A stretch of 64,000 bases of DNA from Helopsaltes ochotensis (Eukaryota; Chordata; Aves; Passeriformes; Locustellidae): assembly GCA_013400155.1 (NCBI GenBank), contig VXBM01000002.1, positions 1,309,516 to 1,373,515 of the forward strand, given 5' to 3'. Below the pieces are notes generated by a model. The model saw nothing but the letters and a program-made list of their open reading frames with translations. It made no database searches and was not told where the DNA came from. Made by a program: the position numbers and the translations under genes. Shown piece by piece: positions 52,001-61,000 of this stretch. How positions within the stretch are numbered: position 1 is the stretch's first letter; each line of letters opens with the position of its first letter.

Positions 52001-55000
52001 GTTTGACAAATGAATGCACCTTAAGTGATATGACAAGGACTCCATTGATGATCTGCTTCTCTTTAATACCTGCTACTGAAGGAATTGAGAATTTAGAAAT
52101 ATTTTTGATTAGGAAAAACCCACCAGTTACTTAGGAAAAACAAGCAAGCATACAAACATATGTATGTTTGTATACAACATATACATCTTTCCTCTTCTTA
52201 TAAAAATTTCATCCTACTGTAACTTAGTAAAAAAAATACATTTTAAGAACCACACCGTGGATGATTGTCAGTGTAAAACATGTAGCGTGAAGCATCTCAC
52301 TATAGGTCATAATCCAAGTTTATTTTCTTGGTGCCATCTTGTGGATGAAACAAAAATTACTGTGAAAAGCCAATGGAATTCCTGTCATGCTTCCAGCTCT
52401 GTCATGTTTGCAGTCAGTCCCCTTTGCTGCCATCCCTTGTGTATAGGAACTACAGTGTGAAGTGTGTTCCTATGATCTTCTTGCTTCAGATGCGTCTGAT
52501 GGAAGAGAACCTGAGGGACCACCAGAGAGCTCAGGATGAGGCAATAACAAAAACTCAGTTACTGGAACAGACTGTGAAAAGCCTGGAGTACGAACTAGAA
52601 GCCAAAAACCACTTAAAAGACGATCGGGCAAGACAAATCAAACTAATGGAAGTAAGAGACATTCTTAAGGGTTTGTTTCTTATTTGAAGAGATGAAAATA
52701 ATTTTGGTGGTTCACATGGATTCTGCTTGGAAGGAATCAAAATATCTTCACGTTGTTGAAAATCCTTGTAGTATTACTGCAGGAATTAATGTGGTATATT
52801 TTAAAGGTGATTTGTTAGCGTACCAATTGTAACATGATATGTTCTAAATTAGAATTTTCTCTCATAATTTTAATCAACTTATTTTTAATTAATTTTATCT
52901 AGAGCTTATGCAAATTTGCCTGGTTTTCATTTCTAGGCCCATCATTCAGAACTTCAAAAGTATTTATAAGTGTAAGTTCTGTGTAGCATTTAATATCAGT
53001 TAATTTCAGGAGTCCGAATAGCATCGTGACTCTAACTTGTTCATAAATGTTCAGTTAAACTAGGCTGTTATTTGACTTTTGTAAACGAACATCTCTGTCA
53101 TTGTACTCAGAAGAAAAGAATTTTGTCTTCCAAATGTAATGCAATGCAGACACTCTAAAAAGTCTCCAGAAACATTACAGAATTTCTCTTATATTCTTGA
53201 TATTGTTGGGAGTGATTAAAAAAAGGAAACAAAATGTTTGTTTTACTTCTGTAAAACAAATTAACTCTAAAGCCGCATCTATTGGCCATCTCTTTTGCTG
53301 TGTGTTTTAAGAGGCATTTCAGTTTCCAAGCTTAGTCTTTCAGACACTTTGGGTCCTTGAAGTTTAAAGAAGAATGCCCTGACAGCAATCTGAAGAGGAT
53401 GGAAAGTAGTATGTTGAGGTTGCTTTTTTTTTTGTTCCACTTAGGACAAGTTGTCTCACCTGGAACTTGAGCTTGATGAAGAAAAGAATAATTCAGATTT
53501 GTTGTCTGAGAGGATCAGCAGGTGCAGAGAACAGGTACTTGAATAAGTTTTCCAGCTTTTGTTTAATGATTCTATGAAAAAGTGTTATTAGGATCACAAT
53601 CAATATTGATCAACTAAATAATGATTTGCAATAGGATTTATATGCTATACTTGAGCAGAGCATGTAAATCCAAAAAGTACAAGGTTCACGAACATGATTA
53701 AATATACTCCTCCACATCATGAAATTTTTTCCTATTGCTCTACCTGGAAAACAGACAGAGCATGTAGAAAGACTGAAGACCAGTAAGTCTGATGTGAAGA
53801 ATCTCTTATATTGAAAGATCACTCTCTTAATCATACTGAAAAGTAATTCAGCATAATTGACTCTTAACTTCAATGAAGGAAGAGGAGGACTTTTAGGAAA
53901 TTGTGGAATTGTTTAGTGAAATCAGCTGAACCAAGGATGCTAGCCAGTATCAACAGAGAGGAAGCTTTATTTTTCTTGCAGGTGTAAGAACTGATTAGGA
54001 TATATCAAAGGCAAGACATTTGGAAACTATTTTCCACATAAAAACATCAGTCATTTGTTCCAGAAGTGTAATGTAAGTTGATAGTGCAAAAAGATGGGAA
54101 GAAGGATTTATTAATGAGGTTGTGTCTCATGGAGCAGAAAATGTAAAGATAAAGTAATACTTGCCAAGCTGAGACCTATCACAGTAACTCAAACAAGTAA
54201 CAAAAAGGTTTTTTTCTGTATAAGTAGAGGGAAGAAGTTGTGGAGAGTGTATGATGAGACCTCAGTCAGGATAAAAAGTAGTCCAGGTATGCCCTCTCAA
54301 ATAAAGGAACATTTTACCTCTGTCTTCAATAAAGCCCATGAATGTGCAGGTGGAGGGAATTGGAGTGAGTGTATTGGAAATGACACCATCCAGTTGGAAA
54401 TTATCAAGTCTTACGAGAATTAGGAGTTCATTGGTTTGAAGACAGAGGCTTTAATATTATTATTCACCATTTCTCAAAGAACTGACATAAGAAATTATAG
54501 GTCCTATAACGAAGAGTTATAATAAACTAGTAGAGTAGAGTAGAGTATAGGGCCTGATTACAGCAAAAATAGCCAGACATCCACGGCTGAGTAATCAGGA
54601 TCACACAAATGTTATAATAATTCATGCAAAGAAATACAGTGATGTGGCTGTCTTGGAATATCATGGCCTAGATAATGATCTTTGCTTTATTTTTGCTTTC
54701 TGAAAGATGTGAAACTGATTCATAACTCATTGCAGCACATCTGCTGCTGTAACTCTGCATGAAGTACTACAGCTCATTGTAATTTCCTAGAAGCTCAGGG
54801 GACAATTAGCATTGAGGTACCCACAATAATCTGTTCTTTTCTCATTTCTCTTTCTCCAGAAAAAAAAGAACTACTGACATTCTTTTGAATAGCTGTAGCT
54901 TCAGAGGGAGAGAGTAAAATCTTAGTTTCTGTGTCTTTTCAATGAAATTGTGTTTTCCACTGAGACAACTGGAAAGTTTAAAGTGAGGTAGAGCTCAGCT

Positions 55001-58000
55001 TTCTCTCACATATCCTTGAAGCACCAAGGCACCATTACTACTTTGTTTGAACTCGGGTTACTGAGATTCTATTTGATTGTAATAAAGAGTTTCTGCTATT
55101 GTTCCATTGATATTGTGCAGACTCCTAGTCAGTGGGTGAAATAGAATGTAAAGGACCTATAATAATGTGGGGTCATGCTGTTGTTAAATCAGGAAGCCTT
55201 TAATACTGGAGTCTGTGCCTGTGTTGTAAACCTGGGATAAAAGTACTTTAGTCATAGCTGCTAGGGAAGTTAATTTGCAAACTGAATGGAAACCTAAAAT
55301 ACAGTTTGGGGACTAAAATGTTACATAATGGGTAAAAGACGTGTTTATTTTGAGGTCTGGAATTTCTCATTTCACACATGAGTTATAAAGGTTGCTTTGT
55401 TTTGATTTTATGCCAGAATGACTAAGTAGTCAAATTACTAAAGAGTATTTCAGGGTCTGCTAAGCATTTATAATGACATGAGAAATTATAATGGATTTAT
55501 TTTGGTAATATCTGTATTCCTCTACATTTTTAAAACTATTATTATAAATATGTTATTTTAACATACTGATAATGAACTATAATACTGAAATTTCCAGTAA
55601 AAACAAATTTAAACAACTGGTTCTATTTTACATAAAGCTGAATGTTTGAATAAACATTGGCAAGACTAATAATTCACATTTCATTTGCCATGAAATGTTA
55701 TTCTTTTTTAATTTAAACACCCTTTTGAATCTGAATGCCTGCATGACACACTGTTCCCATCTCCTCTTGCCTTGTTCTCAAGAAGAACCACAGCAGAGTG
55801 GGAACAGAAAAAAAATTGTGGGGAAAAAGTTTTTAAATGATAAGGTATTAGTAACTCTAGAAAGACCAAAATGCTCAAACCACACTAACACAGACACACA
55901 TGGAAAGCTAGAGCACTCAGCTGCTCTTTGAGTCTAAAGTGAGCAGGGACAGGATATATTTTAATAAGTGATTTTTTTTTTCCTATGAACAAGTGAAATG
56001 AAGTATCTCTTGCCGTATTGACTTTGCAAACATAATTGAAAAAATCTATGATACCCTCATCAATTGTTGTGTTCTTTGAAAATGCAAGCAAGAGTCTATT
56101 GACTTCAGAGTTGTTTCCAATAAGTGTGAAAAATGGACTTATTAGTTTTCATTACAATTTTGGAAGAAATAGATAAGGATAAAATTGCAGTGACCTGCAT
56201 CATCCGCTTCCATTTGGTAAAGTGTTCCCAGTGGAGAGCTGTATACCTGCTCTTTAGCTGACACTGGCTGTAGGAAGCAAAGAAATTAAAATCTGGATAT
56301 GAAGGTTATTTTTCAATTTTGGGCTTTTTGGTCACATACTTTGAAATATAAGGAATATATATACACACACACACACACACACATATAAACACTACTTGGG
56401 AATTAACATAGGCTGCAGACCTGTGAGATAGTGAACAATACTGATGGCATCTAAATTATTATTAGAAATCAAATAGCTTTCGCTGTAATGAACTCAAGAG
56501 CTGCTTTTAATCCTAAAGCTGGCACAAAATGATAAAGCTTTGTGAAATCTGATACAGTTGCTTTACTCAATTCTTTGTTGTTAGCATTCTTCAAATCCAG
56601 CTGTGTTGCCTTAAGCTGCAGAAATAGTTTATTCTTTTAACACAATTATAATGTATTAGACATAGGAAAGGTAGAACATGGAACATGAAGTCCCACGTGG
56701 TACATACACAGAGTATGGCCATGAAACTGGTACATCTTACTGCTGTGAAATAAGTGGAACTTAAGCACTTTGTGGCAGACAACTGCCAAATTTCTCCTTC
56801 GTGCATGTTAATTATGTGTTTACTGTTGAAAAACATAAGAAGATAAAACAGTTTATATCTCCTCCAGCAAGAATTGTATCTACTGCCCTTTTCTTTTAAC
56901 AAGCTCTTCTGTATATTTGCATGTAGCTTTCTGATCCTAGTCAGATATAGCTCTTTTTCTCTCTCCCACTACCTTTCTGTGAGGTTGCTTTTACCAAGAG
57001 GTGTCCAACAATAGTAGCAGTCATCTTGGAAATATAATAATTGTCCTCTAAATAATTCCTTAGTTTGAATCTTAGGAAGGCTGCACAAATTTGTTACAGC
57101 CTCTTAGCACAGTAAGAGCACAGTGGAACCTCAGAGTGGTCCATTAAGCAACTTCCTACATAAAACAAAACCCCTTTCTTCAGTTAACAGCTACATTTTT
57201 AATTAGTCATTCATTTTACCACAAATTTAGCTGTATTTTTTCCTGTAATGAAATAACAGCAGAAAAAATTCTGCGTAATCCCTCACATTGTAACTTTTTT
57301 CATATATTTCATTAATAAATGCAGCTATTGTACACATGTGATTCTAATTTGTGTCTATAAAATAATACTTTACTATATAATATTTTACTATATAACATAT
57401 AAAACATTGTTATTATTAGGCTTCCATGTGACAATGAGAGCTTTTAAGAAATTACCCAGCTGTTGAGAACGCAACCACGTGCTGCCATTGGTATTCTAGG
57501 AGCTGTTATGACCTTAGTTTTCAGGAATGCCTTCTACTCTTCTGTCCCCATCCTGTGACATAACATATGCAACTGCATGCGTTGCTGCCATTATTTGTAT
57601 TCATATGTCAATTTCCAAGCTGCAGAAACAGTGCAAATTACTTCCTTCAACCATGATTAACTAAAACTGTATTTTTTAATATTATGATGTGGTTAAAAAA
57701 ATAAGGCCTAGGCTGCTGTACTTCTTTAACCTTCACATTCTTAACATTGCTTTTGGATTTTTTTAATGCAAGAATTCCCAAGGACTTTTGAAAGATCTTT
57801 ACTGAGATAAATCTGTAACTGAGAGTTGCTTTACTGGGATGGTGTGTTTATGCAAGTTCTTATGTAACTGATGTAAAGCAGGGAAGAATGCTGTGGCCAC
57901 TGAAGTCTTTAGCAGTCTTTTTTTTTTGCAGGTACAGTAATTGATACAGATGTTCACCGTGTTCCCCAGATGATATCTATCATAATAAGCCCTGTGCAGT

Positions 58001-61000
58001 GTAAACCACAAATGCTGTGGTAACATTCGCTGTGCCTCTAAAAGCATTTTTAGAGATTTGTGGGGAGTCTCAGAAAGATTGGAAGCAAGAGAAGTGTTTC
58101 AATAGCCCTTTGGTGTGCTTTAGCACCGAAGTTTCAGTAGCAGCTTAGACTTTTTCTTTGAGCTCAGTTCTTTTTCCAATCAAATCCAATAGTGAGGTAA
58201 AACAAACTAGTTCTGCATTCTTATCTTGAGCCTGTATTGATTGGGTAGCTTTTTAGTATCTTTACATGTGGAGAATATATCTACTTCTTGTGGTTGTTGA
58301 ATATGGAGCGGAAATATTAACAGAAACTATAGAAAAAGTTGTCTTTTAACAAAACAAGCAAAACCCACCCCTTCTCCAAATCTAGAAGTTGGTGCCCCTC
58401 CAGTATAACAAACATGAAATTGTCTGGAGGAGGGGAGCAGTGTTTGTATCCATCATGCAGCGGGACCTGTTGAAAAAGAGCTTTTACTACTCCCATACAT
58501 ACAGAAAACTTCAATTCTCTGTGGAGTGTTTCACTGACTTCTAGGCATTTGTCTGCAGATACCAGCTTGTTTCTAATGAAGAGAAACTTTACTTAGACTA
58601 GTCAGCAGCTTAAAAGTAAGGTACTGTTTCAGAGGTTCAGACTTAAATAGGAAGAAAACAAGTGGAAAATATGTTTGAAGATGCGTGTGATGTTCCAGAC
58701 CTCAGTGTCCTGCCTCATGGTGTGTCTCTCATACAACAGCTTGGAGTTCAGTTTCTTGCTACAGAATGTATATGGTAAACATCAACAATATGCATTGTGG
58801 ATGTGAAATACCTAGAATGAGTACTGGGAATAAAATGGCCTTCCTGAAGCAGAAATTTTTGTCCAAGACTGTAGCTGTAAAGCTCATCTGAAATCATGTG
58901 TATGTCTTGGGCTCTGAGAAAGAGCAAATTGCTTATTGCATAGGTATATATAGTTTATATATATACATACACACAGTAGCATATAGACAAATGTTACTTA
59001 CTCTTATTAAAATTTCTGTTGTTCCCTAATAGATTGAACAAATGAGGACAGAGCTACTTCAGGAAAGGGCTATAAAGCAAGACTTGGAGTGTGACAAAAT
59101 TTCATTGGAAAGACAGGTAATTATTTCTGGTTGTAAATTACCATTTTCGGAGGAGCTGTCCTGCCAAGGCTTAACAGTACTTCAGGAACAGTGTTGAAGA
59201 TTTCAAGTAACTGTGATTTTAGTTGAGTGTTTTCTTCTGTAGTAGTAAACAATTCCTCTGCAGTTCAGTGGTCTTTGAAAGCAAGATTACTTATCATAGC
59301 CCTTAGGTGAGATCCAGAGGAAAGCTATCTCAAAAAGTCATAGTATTATTTAAAAACCCAAGAACATAAAACAGAATGGGAATTGAGAGAACATGTTAGT
59401 ACAACACACCTAATTATGTCACATTGATCTCATCTTAATTGTTTGAGAAAAAAGAATGCCACCTACTGGTATATACTATGTACATTCTTATACTTTAGTT
59501 CTGATCTTCCTGTCACAGTCCTTTTTTCCGTGCTTGAGACCTGAGATCATGCTTTGAATTTCTGTAACAAAGAGTTTTATTTTTCTGTTCATCATGTAAT
59601 TCTTTATTTGTTGGGGTGTTTTTTTTCTGTCAACTCTTTGACTAGGTCCCCATTAAAAACCTAGCCTCAGAAAAATGTAAGTGTAAATCTTAGCAAAAAG
59701 TCTCCTTTTACAAATGTTTTTCAAACTATTTTTGTAGTAGGAGTAGCATTGGAGAGTTAAAGGCAGAAGGACACCCCAGTAATAGCTTTAATAAAGTGGT
59801 ATTGGATGTAAATAATTTCTTTGTCTACTTGTTCTAGCCATACACCAGTGATTTACAGGGCAAGAACACAGAATTTTACAAAAGAATTGGGTGGAGCATA
59901 AGACAGATCTGACAGATCATTTGGAAAAAAAATTGGCATATTAAAAAGTACTGCTGGAAGGGACCTGCAACTATCTGAGGTTTAAGGGTCCATTTAATCC
60001 TAAAACTTTAACTGAAGCTGAACAGTAAATTCTTTTCAATAAGCCACAGTAGTAGAAAATTTGTTTATAGTAAATTGTAAAATCTCAATGACCTTCCATG
60101 TTCACTAAATACTATACTGATCACTGTACATACTGATGTATGTTTTCCTGGAGACATGAATTTGGTGTTAAGGTGATATTTGTCAATCTGAGTAAGTGTG
60201 TATTAACCAAGTGTGTTCCAACTATAGAACAAGGACTTGAAGAGCCGAATCCTTCAGCTGGAGGGTTCTTACCGATCCAGTAAGGAGGGACTTGTTGCTC
60301 AGATGGAGGCAAGGATCACAGAGCTGGAAGAACGACTTGCAAATGAAGAGAGGTAAAACCAGTTATGTAAAGATCAAAACATGCACGTTTATGTTTGTTA
60401 TTATGGCCTCTTGCTAATATTAAATCTCTATTACAATTAACTTGGTGGTATTTCACCAAATTAAAATGGTTACTGTTTCATAAAAATATTGCAAATTTTC
60501 TTTTTGACTGCAAGCACAGTAGAAGTTTGTCTTAAAATTTAAAATTGGGCATAGTGCTAACATGGTTCAATAGCTCCTTATTTTATAAGAGTCTGATATC
60601 AGGAACAGGCTTAGAAATATTAATTGTACTGTGATACATCCACTTTCATGTTTGCTTTTTGTTTAATCTTGGAGGAGTATGTTTTTGTTGCTAAATGTTG
60701 CTGTGGTGACAGAAGAAATTCTCCTTAGTCATTTCTGCTTATGGAAAAAAATCTCAATATGTTGCATGGAATCAGTAAATCCAGGGAGCCTAAATATTTA
60801 TTTAATTCTTAAAAGATTGTTAAGGAATTAAATTATCAGGATTGGGAATATTTCTGTTCCTTTTTTGCAAACCTGCTTTTTGTTGGTTTTGTTTTTTTCT
60901 TAGGGATAGAGCCAGTTTCCAACTAAGTAACCGCAGACTTGAGAGAAAAGTGAAGGAGTTAATGTTGCAAGTAGATGATGAACATCTGTCATTGACTGAT

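Larger units (their letters stand above)
48230..53444 (+). other. CGNL1: Introns 9-13 of CGNL1
   Basis: The lengths are 314, 2,188, 618, 711 and 793 bp. Intron 10 contains a T/C-rich low-complexity stretch at 48839-48896 that yields spurious hydrophobic open frames. Intron 12 contains a near-perfect 24-bp palindrome at 52150-52173. No other feature was recognised. Confidence 0.8.
53535..59032 (+). other. CGNL1: Intron 14 of CGNL1
   Basis: The 5.5-kb intron contains a probable old LINE remnant near 54.0-54.45 kb, a (TAGAG)n repeat at about 54530-54549 and a (CA)n microsatellite at about 56363-56382. AT-rich repeats lie at 57362-57400 and 58944-58975. No exon is expected between the conserved exon 14 and exon 15, and none was seen. 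Confidence 0.8.

Noticed and set aside
59950..60005. Possible CR1 3' end (GGAAGGGACCTGC) in intron 15
   Set aside because: The match is limited to about 13-16 bases and the following sequence does not continue the CR1 pattern.
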